A stretch of DNA of 9,680 nt from an uncultured Collinsella sp. (GCA_902491915.1 CABUJL010000072.1:1-9680), one strand, 5' to 3'; shown: positions 1-5,811, numbered from the stretch's first letter. The notes: generated by a model from the sequence alone, not told the origin. Program-made: numbers and translations.

Positions 1-35
1 GGTTATACAACCTCTTCGATAGGAGCTTTTCCCAC

Positions 36-1490
36 ATGGCAGACATCGCATTCGAGAAGGACCTCTCCGTCGCCGAGACCGCCATCGGGGGCCTCAAGGT
101 CGTCGACCTCGCCGTCCACGGCGACTCGCGCGGCTGGTTCAAGGAGAACTGGCAGCGCGCCAAGATGACCGCCCTGGGCATCCCGGACCTCCGCGTCGTC
201 CAGAACAACATCTCCTACAACGACAGCCGCGGCGTCACCCGCGGCATCCACGCCGAGCCCTGGGACAAGTTCATCTCCGTGGCGCGCGGCAGCGTCTTCG
301 GCGCCTGGGTGGACCTGCGCGAGGGCAGCGAGACCTACGGGAAGGTGTTCACCTGCACGCTCGACCCGTCCAAGGCCATCTACGTCCCGCGCGGCGTGGG
401 CAACTCCTTCCAGGCCCTGGAGGACGGCACCGCCTACACCTACCTGGTGGACGCCCACTGGTCCCTCGAGCTCAAGAAGACCTACACCTTCGTGAACCTC
501 GCCGACCCCGAGCTCGCCATCGAGTGGCCGATCCCGCTCGATGAAGCCACCGTCTCCGAGGCCGACCTCAACCACCCGATGCTGAAGGACGTCGTCCCCA
601 TGGCGCCGAAGCGCACCCTCGTCACCGGCTGCGACGGCCAGCTGGGCCATGCCGTGCGCGAGCTGGCCGAGGAGCGCGGCGTCGCCAAGGACTTCGACTT
701 CTGCGACATCGACACCTTCGACATGTCCGACCCGGCGGCCTATTCGCAGTACGACTGGTCGCTCTACGGCACCGTGATCAACTGCGGCGCCTACACCGCC
801 GTGGACAGGGCGGAGACCCCCGAGGGCCGTGTCATCGCCTGGAAGGCCAACGCGACCGGCCCCGCCCTTCTCGCCCGCACCTGCGCCGGGCACGGGATCA
901 CGCTCGTCCACGTGTCCAGCGACTACGTCTTCGACGGCACCGCCCAGGTCCACACGGAGGAGGAGCCCCTCAGCCCGCTTTCCGTCTACGGCCAGACCAA
1001 GGCCGCCGGCGACATCGCCGTGGCCGGCTGCCCCCGCCACTACATCATGCGCTCCAGCTGGGTCATCGGCGAGGGGCACAACTTCGTCAAGACCATGAAG
1101 GGGCTGTCCGACCGCGTAGCCGACCCGGAGGACGGGCTCGAGCAGGTCACCGTCGTGGACGACCAGCTGGGCCGCCTGACCTTCACGCGCGACATGGCCG
1201 AGGCCATCTTCCACGTGCTTGATGTGAAGGCCCCCTACGGCACCTACGACTGCACCGGCTCCGGCGCCGTCAGGTCCTGGGCCGACATCGCCCGCGCCGT
1301 CTTCGAGACCGCCAACGGCAACGGCGAGAGGGTCGTGCCGGTCAGCACCGCCGGCTACTACGCGAGCGCCGAGGGCCCCGTCGCCCCGCGCCCGGTCCAC
1401 TCCGCGCTCGACCTGTCCAAGCTCGAGTCGGTCGGCTTCCACATGCCCGACTGGGAGGAAGAGCTGGGGGAGTACATCAAGACGCTCTAG
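36..1490 (+). CDS. rmlCD: Bifunctional dTDP-4-dehydrorhamnose 3,5-epimerase / dTDP-4-dehydrorhamnose reductase (RmlC-RmlD fusion)
   Basis: This cytosolic 484-residue protein should carry out the last two steps of dTDP-L-rhamnose synthesis, first epimerisation at C3/C5 and then NAD(P)H reduction at C4. Residues ~12-185 are an RmlC cupin: RGIH with catalytic-type His72, Lys78, and the LS-x-x-D-type block with Asp177. Residues ~192-484 are RmlD: nucleotide motif TGCDGQLG (197-204), NCGAYTAVDRAE (249-260), SSDYVFDG (294-301) and the Tyr318-x-x-x-Lys322 pair of short-chain dehydrogenases. The ATG at 36 is preceded by AGGAG at 21-25. The usual TDYY of RmlC reads VDAH here (138-141), so the conserved tyrosine pair is missing. 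Third codon positions are almost all G or C. A strong terminator follows the gene. Partner genes rmlA and rmlB are not in the window and may lie upstream. Domain assignment is confident; full epimerase activity is inferred. Confidence 0.93.
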   Translation: MADIAFEKDLSVAETAIGGLKVVDLAVHGDSRGWFKENWQRAKMTALGIPDLRVVQNNISYNDSRGVTRGIHAEPWDKFISVARGSVFGAWVDLREGSETYGKVFTCTLDPSKAIYVPRGVGNSFQALEDGTAYTYLVDAHWSLELKKTYTFVNLADPELAIEWPIPLDEATVSEADLNHPMLKDVVPMAPKRTLVTGCDGQLGHAVRELAEERGVAKDFDFCDIDTFDMSDPAAYSQYDWSLYGTVINCGAYTAVDRAETPEGRVIAWKANATGPALLARTCAGHGITLVHVSSDYVFDGTAQVHTEEEPLSPLSVYGQTKAAGDIAVAGCPRHYIMRSSWVIGEGHNFVKTMKGLSDRVADPEDGLEQVTVVDDQLGRLTFTRDMAEAIFHVLDVKAPYGTYDCTGSGAVRSWADIARAVFETANGNGERVVPVSTAGYYASAEGPVAPRPVHSALDLSKLESVGFHMPDWEEELGEYIKTL

Positions 1491-1512
1491 CCGCTATTAA
1501 CTTTTCGAGAGT

Positions 1513-1546
1513 AAAAGCCGCCGTTCTTTAACGGCGGCTTTTCTTG
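1513..1546 (+). terminator. Rho-independent terminator of rmlCD
   Basis: A perfect 13-bp stem, AAAAGCCGCCGTT (1513-1525) with AACGGCGGCTTTT (1530-1542), encloses the 4-nt loop CTTT. It begins 22 nt after the rmlCD stop codon. The T-run at the foot of the stem, followed by CTT, gives a usable U-tract. A-runs on the other arm could make it work in both directions. It also shields the IS element downstream from rmlCD transcription. Confidence 0.9.
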
Positions 1547-1562
1547 TTCAAGACTTTAGTCC

Positions 1563-1583
1563 GCTGGCCGCGCAGCGGCCAGC
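1563..1583 (+). repeat. Left-end hairpin A of the IS200-type element
   Basis: GCTGGCCG (1563-1570) pairs perfectly with CGGCCAGC (1576-1583) around a 5-nt loop; the outer loop bases c1571 and g1575 can add a ninth pair. Subterminal hairpins are the sites that Y1 transposases recognise on single-stranded DNA. In enterobacterial IS200 a left-end inverted repeat also acts as a transcription block, and this stem could do the same. Which left-end hairpin TnpA binds is not decidable here. Confidence 0.7.
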
Positions 1584-1589
1584 TTTAAA

Positions 1590-1608
1590 CCACCCGCTAC
1601 GCGGGTGG
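1590..1608 (+). repeat. Left-end hairpin B of the IS200-type element
   Basis: CCACCCGC (1590-1597) pairs perfectly with GCGGGTGG (1601-1608) around the 3-nt loop TAC, only 6 nt after hairpin A. Its outer part, AAACCACCC...GGGTGG, reappears in the hairpin at 2267-2289 beyond the right end, which makes it a candidate for the TnpA-recognised left hairpin. Confidence 0.7.
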
Positions 1609-1628
1609 AGACAAACGGCTTTACAAAG

Positions 1629-1690
1629 CCACCCCTCCGACCGATATTGACGATTGTTCAGGCCGTCAAGAATTCGAGTCGAAGGGGTGG
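1629..1690 (+). promoter_or_regulatory. Leader stem-loop that buries the tnpA ribosome binding site
   Basis: Bases 1629-1641 (CCACCCCTCCGAC) pair with 1678-1690 (GTCGAAGGGGTGG) at 12 of 13 positions; the only mismatch is c1637 with a1682. The right arm contains the whole Shine-Dalgarno sequence AAGGGG of tnpA, which ends 8 nt before the ATG at 1696. Inside the loop a second 6-bp stem forms, TTGACG (1647-1652) with CGTCAA (1664-1669). In classical IS200 the tnpA leader is known to fold so that translation is repressed, so the same role is inferred. A smaller competing hairpin, GGCTTT-AC-AAAGCC (1617-1630), uses two of the same bases. Confidence 0.72.
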
Positions 1691-1695
1691 TCGCC

Positions 1696-2154
1696 ATGGC
1701 CCAGAAGGCCTACAGCCTTTCCCACACGAAGTGGATGTGCAAGTACCACATCGTGTTCACGCCGAAGTATAGGCGCAAAGTGATCTACAACCAAATCAGG
1801 AGCGACATAGGGGAGATCCTCAGGAAGCTATGCGAGTACAAGGGGATCGAGATAATCGAGGGGCACCTGATGCCCGACCACGTGCACGTGCTGCTGGCGA
1901 TCCCGCCGAAGTACAGCGTCGCGAGCGTCATGGGCTACCTGAAGGGGAAGAGCTCGCTGATGATATTCGACAGGCACGCCAACCTCAAGTACAAGTTCGG
2001 CAACAGGAAGTTCTGGGCGGAGGGCTACTACGTGTCCACCGTCGGCCTGAACGAGGCGACGATCGCCAAGTACATCAGGGAGCAGGAGTCCCACGACATC
2101 GCGCTGGACAAGCTGAGCGTGAAGGAGTACGAGGACCCCTTCAAGAGGGGGTGA
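1696..2154 (+). CDS. tnpA: IS200-type transposase TnpA (Y1 HUH endonuclease)
   Basis: A 152-residue single-strand DNA transposase, normal length for IS200 TnpA. It nicks and rejoins the top strand at the element ends through a 5' phosphotyrosine. The metal-binding HUH motif is His62-Val63-His64 within GHLMPDHVHVLL. The catalytic tyrosine is Tyr126 in the helix EATIAKYIREQE. The N-terminal stretch WMCKYHIVFTPKYRRKVI (13-30) is typical of the family. All key residues are present and the frame is open, so the enzyme looks intact. The ATG at 1696 is chosen because AAGGGG precedes it by 8 nt and gives the family length; an in-frame TTG at 1654 would add 14 residues lying in the leader stem. Arginine is often encoded by AGG, unlike rmlCD, which fits a separate origin. 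There is no tnpB nearby, so this is the minimal IS200 type rather than IS605. Confidence 0.95.
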   Translation: MAQKAYSLSHTKWMCKYHIVFTPKYRRKVIYNQIRSDIGEILRKLCEYKGIEIIEGHLMPDHVHVLLAIPPKYSVASVMGYLKGKSSLMIFDRHANLKYKFGNRKFWAEGYYVSTVGLNEATIAKYIREQESHDIALDKLSVKEYEDPFKRG

Positions 2155-2158
2155 TGCT

Positions 2159-2173
2159 GCCGGTTCGACCGGC
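2159..2173 (+). repeat. Small hairpin just after the tnpA stop
   Basis: GCCGGT (2159-2164) pairs with ACCGGC (2168-2173) around the loop TCG, four bases after the tnpA stop codon. There is no T-run after it, so it is not a standard terminator. It may stabilise the 3' end of tnpA mRNA or simply be part of the structured right end. A 10-bp palindrome, CCAGGCCTGG (2194-2203), follows. Confidence 0.5.
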
Positions 2174-2210
2174 GCGCCACGGGTCAAGATGCACCAGGCC
2201 TGGACGAAGT

Positions 2211-2240
2211 CCGGGCCCGCGCCTTTAGACGCGAGCCCGG
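2211..2240 (+). repeat. Right-end hairpin of the IS200-type element
   Basis: CCGGGC-c-CGCG (2211-2221) pairs with CGCG-a-GCCCGG (2230-2240) as a 10-bp stem with one internal c/a mismatch and the 8-nt loop CCTTTAGA. An imperfect palindrome with an unpaired position in the stem, placed after the transposase gene, is the usual right-end recognition structure of IS200/IS605 elements. The right tip should lie a short distance downstream, roughly 2250-2265. Confidence 0.7.
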
Positions 2241-2266
2241 GGCCCGTGGGTTATACCCTAAGAGCA

Positions 2267-2289
2267 AACCACCCTTTTTAAGGGTGGTT
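2267..2289 (-). terminator. Hairpin between the IS element and the glycosyltransferase 3' end, possible terminator
   Basis: AACCACCCTT (2267-2276) pairs perfectly with AAGGGTGGTT (2280-2289) around a TTT loop. It lies 50 nt past the stop codon of the minus-strand glycosyltransferase gene and is the only stem strong enough there to end its transcript. The following T-run on the minus strand is only three bases (TTTGC), so termination may be weak. The shared AAACCACCC/GGGTGG arms with 1587-1608 leave open that it belongs to the mobile element. Confidence 0.45.
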
Positions 2290-2339
2290 CTGATTGGTGG
2301 CTATCTGCGCAGTGGTGCCAATAGTATTTTGCGGAAGAT

Positions 2340-3311
2340 CTACCTCTCGCTTGGCATGGAAGTAGGGTGGCCGGGCTGGTCGTCGTAGGCGTATTTGCTG
2401 TACACGTTGACCTCCCACTGCTTTTTTTCGACCTTTGCTACAGAATCTAGGATGAAGCCGGTCGCAAGGCTCAGGCCGCACAGGAACATAAACGAGGCGG
2501 CGAGCATAGCGGTGGGGAAGCGCGGGACGAGGCCGGTCTGGAAATATTCGACAACGATGGGCATGCCCAGGGCGAGGCCGAATACCGCGAACAGAAGCGC
2601 AACGAGGCTGAAGAACTTCAGCGGGCGGTAGTCCTTGAACAGCGTGCCGATCATCGCAACGACTTTAATGCCGTCGCTCACGGTGTTGAGTTTGGACTCG
2701 GAACCCTCGGGACGGTCGCGGTACTCGATGGGCACATCTTTGATGCGCCAGCGGTGGTCGACGGCGTGGATCGAGAGCTCGGTTTCGATCTGAAAGCCCT
2801 CGGAAAGCACTGGGAAGGTTTTAACGAACGGGCGGCTCATGGCGCGGTAGCCTGTCATGACGTCATCGAAGCTGTAGCCATAGATCCACTTGATCATGGC
2901 GCGGACCAGATTATTGCCAAAGCCGTGGAAGGCACGCTTGTTCTCCTCGGCGTAGGTGCCGTTGGAAAGGCGATCGCCTACGGTCATGTCGGCCGTGCCG
3001 TTAAGGATGGGCTCGCAGAGGGCCTTGGCCGCCTCGGCGGGGTAGGTGTCGTCTCCGTCGACCATCAGGTAGCAATCGGCGTCGATATCGCGAAACATCT
3101 GGCGGCACACGTTGCCCTTTCCCTGACGGGGCTCAAAGCGGACTGTGGCGCCGTGCTCGGTGGCAATGCGTGAGGTATCGTCCGACGAGTTGTTGTCATA
3201 GACATAGACCGTCGCCTGCGGAAGCTCGCGGTGAAAGTCGTCGATGACTTTGCCGATCGTGAGCGCTTCGTTGTAGCAAGGGATGATGACGGCGATGGAT
3301 TCAGAATTCAC
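2340..3311 (-). CDS. Family 2 glycosyltransferase with C-terminal membrane anchor (polyprenyl-phosphate sugar transferase-like)
   Basis: A 323-residue GT2 enzyme of the dolichol-phosphate mannose synthase/ArnC-like type, expected to transfer a sugar from a nucleotide donor at the inner face of the membrane, possibly to polyprenyl phosphate. The GT-A domain (1-~230) starts with IAVIIPCYNEALTIGKVIDD (6-25) and has the metal-binding DGDD at 85-88, GDR at 112-114 and QIETEL at 174-179. Two membrane segments follow at ~233-256 and ~265-290, then a short polar tail. The start is GTG at 3311, with AAGGAG (3323-3318) 6 nt upstream; an ATG further up would precede this RBS. It diverges from the ABC exporter genes, and a shared surface-glycan role is inferred. 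The sugar and acceptor cannot be read from the sequence. Many codons end in A or T compared with rmlCD. Confidence 0.88.
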   Translation of the reverse strand: MNSESIAVIIPCYNEALTIGKVIDDFHRELPQATVYVYDNNSSDDTSRIATEHGATVRFEPRQGKGNVCRQMFRDIDADCYLMVDGDDTYPAEAAKALCEPILNGTADMTVGDRLSNGTYAEENKRAFHGFGNNLVRAMIKWIYGYSFDDVMTGYRAMSRPFVKTFPVLSEGFQIETELSIHAVDHRWRIKDVPIEYRDRPEGSESKLNTVSDGIKVVAMIGTLFKDYRPLKFFSLVALLFAVFGLALGMPIVVEYFQTGLVPRFPTAMLAASFMFLCGLSLATGFILDSVAKVEKKQWEVNVYSKYAYDDQPGHPTSMPSER

Positions 3312-3341
3312 TTAATGCTCCTTATACATTCAATCCTAGAA

Positions 3342-3370
3342 AGTATAGCCGTTTGGGCCTGGCATCCTAA
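3342..3370 (-). promoter_or_regulatory. Possible promoter of the glycosyltransferase gene
   Basis: On the minus strand a TATACT -10 box (3347-3342) lies 17 bp after TTAGGA (3370-3365), a weak -35 match. Transcription would start about 20 nt before the Shine-Dalgarno sequence. The -10 is good but the -35 has only three consensus positions. Confidence 0.4.
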
Positions 3371-3403
3371 GATGTGGGTTAGTTCTCCAGTTTTGTTGCG
3401 CGA

Positions 3404-3432
3404 ATCGTTTGCATGGCCGTCGGGTCTATACT
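3404..3432 (+). promoter_or_regulatory. Possible promoter of the ABC exporter genes
   Basis: A TATACT -10 box at 3427-3432 lies 40 nt before the permease start codon, with AAAGGAG between them. At 17-bp spacing the -35 position (3404-3409) reads ATCGTT, a poor match, so an activator or an unusual sigma recognition may be needed. It mirrors an identical TATACT for the divergent gene at 3347-3342. Confidence 0.35.
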
Positions 3433-3471
3433 GTTCGTTTGTCAACGATTACGAGTAAAGGAGTTGCATCC

Positions 3472-4317
3472 GTGTCGGATCAGACAAAGCAACAAGAAAC
3501 TCGCAGTCTGCCTGCGACGTTTGCTAAGAACGAATTTGAGAAGGACGCGTTTATCCTTCGTCAGCTGGTTACCAAGGATTTTAAGATCAAGTATCGCCGT
3601 AGCGTTCTGGGCGTCGCATGGTCGGTGCTCAACCCGCTGCTGATGATGGTCGTCATGGCCATCGTGTTCTCGACGATTTTTGGCCAGGGCCGCAATGGCT
3701 CAATGACGCCCGAGATGTACCCGCTGTACTTGATCGTGGGTAACATCACCTTTGCCGTCATGTCTGAGTCTACTAACCAGGCCCTGACGTCGATCGTGGG
3801 CGCTGCCCCTCTGCTCAAGAAGGTTAAGGTGCACCGCTGGGTTTTCCCGGTGCAGAAGGTGCTCTTCTCGCTGGTCAACTTTGCCTTCTCGCTGGTCGCC
3901 GTCGCCATCGTCATGCTGTGGTTCCGCGTTATGCCTTCTTGGCACCTGATTCTGTTGCCGGTTTGCCTGCTGCTGCTTATGTGCTTCTGCATGGGCCTGG
4001 GCATGATGCTCTCTGCCCTTACGGTCTTCTTCCGCGACGTTATGCATCTGTGGAGCGTCGTCATTACGGCGTGGACTTACATTACGCCCATCTTCTGGAC
4101 GACTGACTATATTGCGCAAATGCCGCATCTCGTGCGTATCTTGATGTATGCGAACCCCATGTTCAACTACCTGCAGTTTATGCGCGATATCTTCCTGTTC
4201 CAGACTACGCCCTCGCTTATGACGTTTGGTATGTGCGTCGCTTGGGCGGTTCTTGCGCTTATTATTGGCTATACCGTGTTCCATAAGTCCGAGCGCAAAT
4301 TTATCCTCTACATCTAA
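3472..4317 (+). CDS. ABC-2 type polysaccharide export permease (Wzm/TagG-like)
   Basis: A 281-residue inner-membrane subunit that should form the channel for export of a lipid-linked polysaccharide or teichoic-acid-like polymer. It matches the ABC2_membrane pattern: an amphipathic N-terminus with LVTKDFKIKYRRSVLG (32-47), about six membrane segments (~46-70, 84-105, 126-150, 156-184, 192-212, 250-270), the FFRDV motif (186-190) and YITPIFW (203-209), both typical of TagG/Wzm proteins. GTG at 3472 is chosen because AAAGGAG (3457-3463) lies 8 nt upstream; a TTG at 3409 would add 21 residues that read through this RBS and do not resemble the family. The ATPase partner starts 11 nt downstream, so the two form an operon. 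T-ending codons are common, unlike in rmlCD. The exported glycan is not identifiable. Confidence 0.92.
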   Translation: MSDQTKQQETRSLPATFAKNEFEKDAFILRQLVTKDFKIKYRRSVLGVAWSVLNPLLMMVVMAIVFSTIFGQGRNGSMTPEMYPLYLIVGNITFAVMSESTNQALTSIVGAAPLLKKVKVHRWVFPVQKVLFSLVNFAFSLVAVAIVMLWFRVMPSWHLILLPVCLLLLMCFCMGLGMMLSALTVFFRDVMHLWSVVITAWTYITPIFWTTDYIAQMPHLVRILMYANPMFNYLQFMRDIFLFQTTPSLMTFGMCVAWAVLALIIGYTVFHKSERKFILYI

Positions 4318-4328
4318 GGAGTGCTGTG

Positions 4329-5096
4329 ATGACTGAATCTGTTGTTGATTACAGCGAGCAGCCTCTGGCTGTCGAGGTCGACGACGTCACCATGATCTTT
4401 AACATGGCGTCCGAGTCGCTGACCAACCTCAAGGAGTACTTCATTAAGCTTGCCAAGCACGAGCTGTTCTTTGAGGAGTTTAGGGCGCTTAAGCACATCT
4501 CGTTTGATATTCATCGCGGCGAGGTTGTGGGTCTGGTCGGCACCAATGGCTCCGGCAAGTCTACGATGCTCAAGATTATCGCTGGCGTTCTTGAGCCTAG
4601 CGAGGGCAGCGTTAAGGTGCACGGTAACATCGCGCCGCTGATTGAGCTTGGCGCCGGCTTTGACCCCGAGCTGACCGCTCGCGAGAACATCTATCTGAAC
4701 GGCGCCCTGCTCGGCTATACCAAGGAGTTCATCGACGCCAACTTTGACGGCATTATCGAGTTCGCTGAGCTGCAGAACTTTGTCGATATGCCGCTTAAGA
4801 ACTTCTCTTCGGGCATGGTGGCGCGTATCGCCTTTGCAATCGCGATGATTACCGAGCCCGATATTCTGATCGTTGACGAGACGCTGTCCGTCGGTGATGT
4901 GTTCTTCCAGCAAAAGTGTGAGGCCCGCATCCAGCACTTTATCCAGAGCGGCGACGTGACGGTTCTGTTCGTTTCGCACTCTATGGAGCAGGTTGAGCGC
5001 ATCTGCCAGCGTGCCGTTTGGATTGAGAAGGGTGACCTTCGCATGGACGGCCCGGTCGATGAGGTCTGCAAGGCGTACCGCGAGCAGTTCAACTAG
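4329..5096 (+). CDS. ABC transporter ATP-binding protein for polysaccharide export (Wzt/TagH-like)
   Basis: A 255-residue ATPase that powers the adjacent ABC-2 permease. Motifs in order: Walker A GTNGSGKST (71-79), the polysaccharide-exporter block NIAPLIELGAGFDPELTARENIYL around 100-123, ABC signature FSSGM (159-163), Walker B ILIVDE (179-184), D-loop SVGD (187-190) and switch His217. The insert MASESLTNLKEYFIKLAKHELFFEEFRALK (26-55) before the first strand is characteristic of the Wzt/TagH branch. The C-terminal carbohydrate-binding domain of long Wzt proteins is absent, so substrate length selection by that domain is not expected. ATG at 4329 has AAGGAG (4316-4321) at 7 nt; a GTG at 4326 is only 4 nt away and is less likely. 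No terminator separates it from the tRNA gene downstream. Confidence 0.93.
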   Translation: MTESVVDYSEQPLAVEVDDVTMIFNMASESLTNLKEYFIKLAKHELFFEEFRALKHISFDIHRGEVVGLVGTNGSGKSTMLKIIAGVLEPSEGSVKVHGNIAPLIELGAGFDPELTARENIYLNGALLGYTKEFIDANFDGIIEFAELQNFVDMPLKNFSSGMVARIAFAIAMITEPDILIVDETLSVGDVFFQQKCEARIQHFIQSGDVTVLFVSHSMEQVERICQRAVWIEKGDLRMDGPVDEVCKAYREQFN

Positions 5097-5098
5097 GT

Positions 5099-5104
5099 TA
5101 TAAT
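5099..5104 (+). promoter_or_regulatory. Possible -10 element for the tRNA-Arg gene
   Basis: A perfect TATAAT starts 2 nt after the ATPase stop codon and 47 nt before the tRNA. The -35 position at 17-bp spacing (5076-5081, inside the ATPase gene) reads TACCGC, which is not a match, so this is a tentative call. The tRNA could instead be read through from the exporter operon, since nothing like a terminator lies between them. Confidence 0.4.
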
Positions 5105-5150
5105 TACTTGCGCCTGACAGGCTTGTGCTTGCTTGGGCGTGCGGTTATTT

Positions 5151-5227
5151 GCTCCATTAGCTCAGTTGGATAGAGCAGGGGACTTCTAATCCCAAGGTCG
5201 ACGGTTCGAATCCGCCATGGAGCACCA
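5151..5227 (+). tRNA. tRNA-Arg (anticodon UCU), CCA encoded
   Basis: The 77-nt gene folds as a cloverleaf. The 7-bp acceptor stem is GCTCCAT with ATGGAGC, the D stem is GCTC/GAGC, the anticodon loop is CTTCTAA with anticodon TCT, and the T loop is TTCGAAT. The CCA end is encoded. It should read the arginine codons AGA and AGG. Two positions do not pair: G27 with A43 at the top of the anticodon stem, and A50 with C64 in the T stem. Confidence 0.95.
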
Positions 5228-5236
5228 TCGTTTATT

Positions 5237-5269
5237 AAGCCCAGACCGCTTGGTGGTCTGGGCTTTTTT
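5237..5269 (+). terminator. Rho-independent terminator after tRNA-Arg
   Basis: An 11-bp perfect stem, AAGCCCAGACC (5237-5247) with GGTCTGGGCTT (5255-5265), has a 7-nt loop and is followed by a run of six T (5264-5269). It ends the tRNA transcript and probably the exporter operon. On the minus strand it lies 63 nt past the aroQ stop and may serve as a weaker terminator for aroQ. Confidence 0.93.
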
Positions 5270-5331
5270 CATCTTGTGTGTTGCTGGAGCCGAGCGCGAG
5301 CAAGCCGCTGCTGTTTGTTGGGGTTGGCATT

Positions 5332-5769
5332 TTACTTTTCGAGATGCTCCCTCAGCAGCTCCAGCGCGTGGGCGTAGCCCTGGAGGCCTTCGCCGGTGAT
5401 GGTGGCGAAGCAGGCCAGACGGGCATAGCTCACCTGGCGGAAGTCTTCGCGGGTCTCGACGGCGCTAATGTGGACCTCCACAGCCGGGATGGCGACGGCT
5501 TTGAGGGCATCCAAGATGGCCACGCTTGTGTGCGTGTAGGCGGCCGGGTTGATGACGATGCCGTCGACCTTTCCGTAGGCCTCCTGGATCTTGTCGACGA
5601 TGCTGCCCTCGTGGTTGGACTGGAATACCTCGATCTCGTCAAAGCCCTGCGCGGTTCCCGCCTCCTGGCAAATCTGGACCAGGCGGTCGTAGTTGTCGCT
5701 GCCGTAGATGCCCGGCTCGCGAATGCCGAGCATGTTGAGGTTGGGGCCGTTGATGACGAGCGCTTTCAT
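5332..5769 (-). CDS. aroQ: Type II 3-dehydroquinate dehydratase
   Basis: A 145-residue cytosolic enzyme that dehydrates 3-dehydroquinate to 3-dehydroshikimate, the third step of the shikimate pathway; type II enzymes form dodecamers. The length is typical. Visible motifs are INGPNLNMLGIREPGIYG (6-23) with Arg17 and catalytic Tyr22, INPAAYTHTS (73-82) with Asn74 and His80, and EVHISAVETREDFR (98-111) with His100 and Arg107. In the usual HLSN block, Asn is replaced by Ala103. ATG at 5769 has AAAGGAAG (5782-5775) 5 nt upstream; an upstream in-frame start at 5823 would begin inside the hairpin at 5812-5854. It is separated from the aroEK gene by that hairpin, and no clear promoter is visible in the 42 nt between, so it may depend on read-through. 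Confidence 0.96.
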   Translation of the reverse strand: MKALVINGPNLNMLGIREPGIYGSDNYDRLVQICQEAGTAQGFDEIEVFQSNHEGSIVDKIQEAYGKVDGIVINPAAYTHTSVAILDALKAVAIPAVEVHISAVETREDFRQVSYARLACFATITGEGLQGYAHALELLREHLEK

Positions 5770-5811
5770 GGTTGCTTCCTTTGCAGTTGGTCGATTTGGA
5801 GAGGCGGAATG

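Larger units (their letters stand above)
1551..2258 (+). mobile_element. IS200-type insertion sequence (IS200/IS605 family, tnpA only)
   Basis: About 0.7 kb, the usual size for IS200 elements, with one Y1 HUH transposase gene and no tnpB. There are no terminal inverted repeats, as expected for this family. Instead each end has subterminal hairpins: 1563-1583 and 1590-1608 on the left, 2211-2240 on the right. The element lies between the rmlCD terminator and the 3' end of the convergent glycosyltransferase gene, so no gene is visibly interrupted. Boundaries are estimates. The outermost nucleotides and target tetranucleotide cannot be fixed without an empty site, and the hairpin at 2267-2289 could belong to the element or to the flanking gene. 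Confidence 0.8.

Noticed and set aside
3..1442. A 479-codon open frame on the minus strand opposite rmlCD
   Set aside because: It mirrors a gene with extreme G/C third positions, its low-complexity G/A/V/D-rich protein has no recognisable domain, and the plus strand carries clear RmlC and RmlD motifs.
1654..1695. Upstream TTG start for tnpA adding 14 residues
   Set aside because: No RBS in front of it, it lies within the leader stem, and the ATG at 1696 has a good RBS and yields the family length.
1551..2290. CRISPR-like or TnpB/omegaRNA-guided system around the IS element
   Set aside because: There is no tnpB gene and no regular spaced repeat; the hairpins are single structures expected of an IS200-type element.
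5151..5269. tRNA gene as an integration site of a genomic island
   Set aside because: No integrase, no repeat of the tRNA 3' end, and ordinary biosynthetic genes follow immediately.
5270..5331. Small gene or RNA between the tRNA terminator and aroQ
   Set aside because: Only 62 nt, with no strong stem, RBS-start pair or promoter pattern that I could support.
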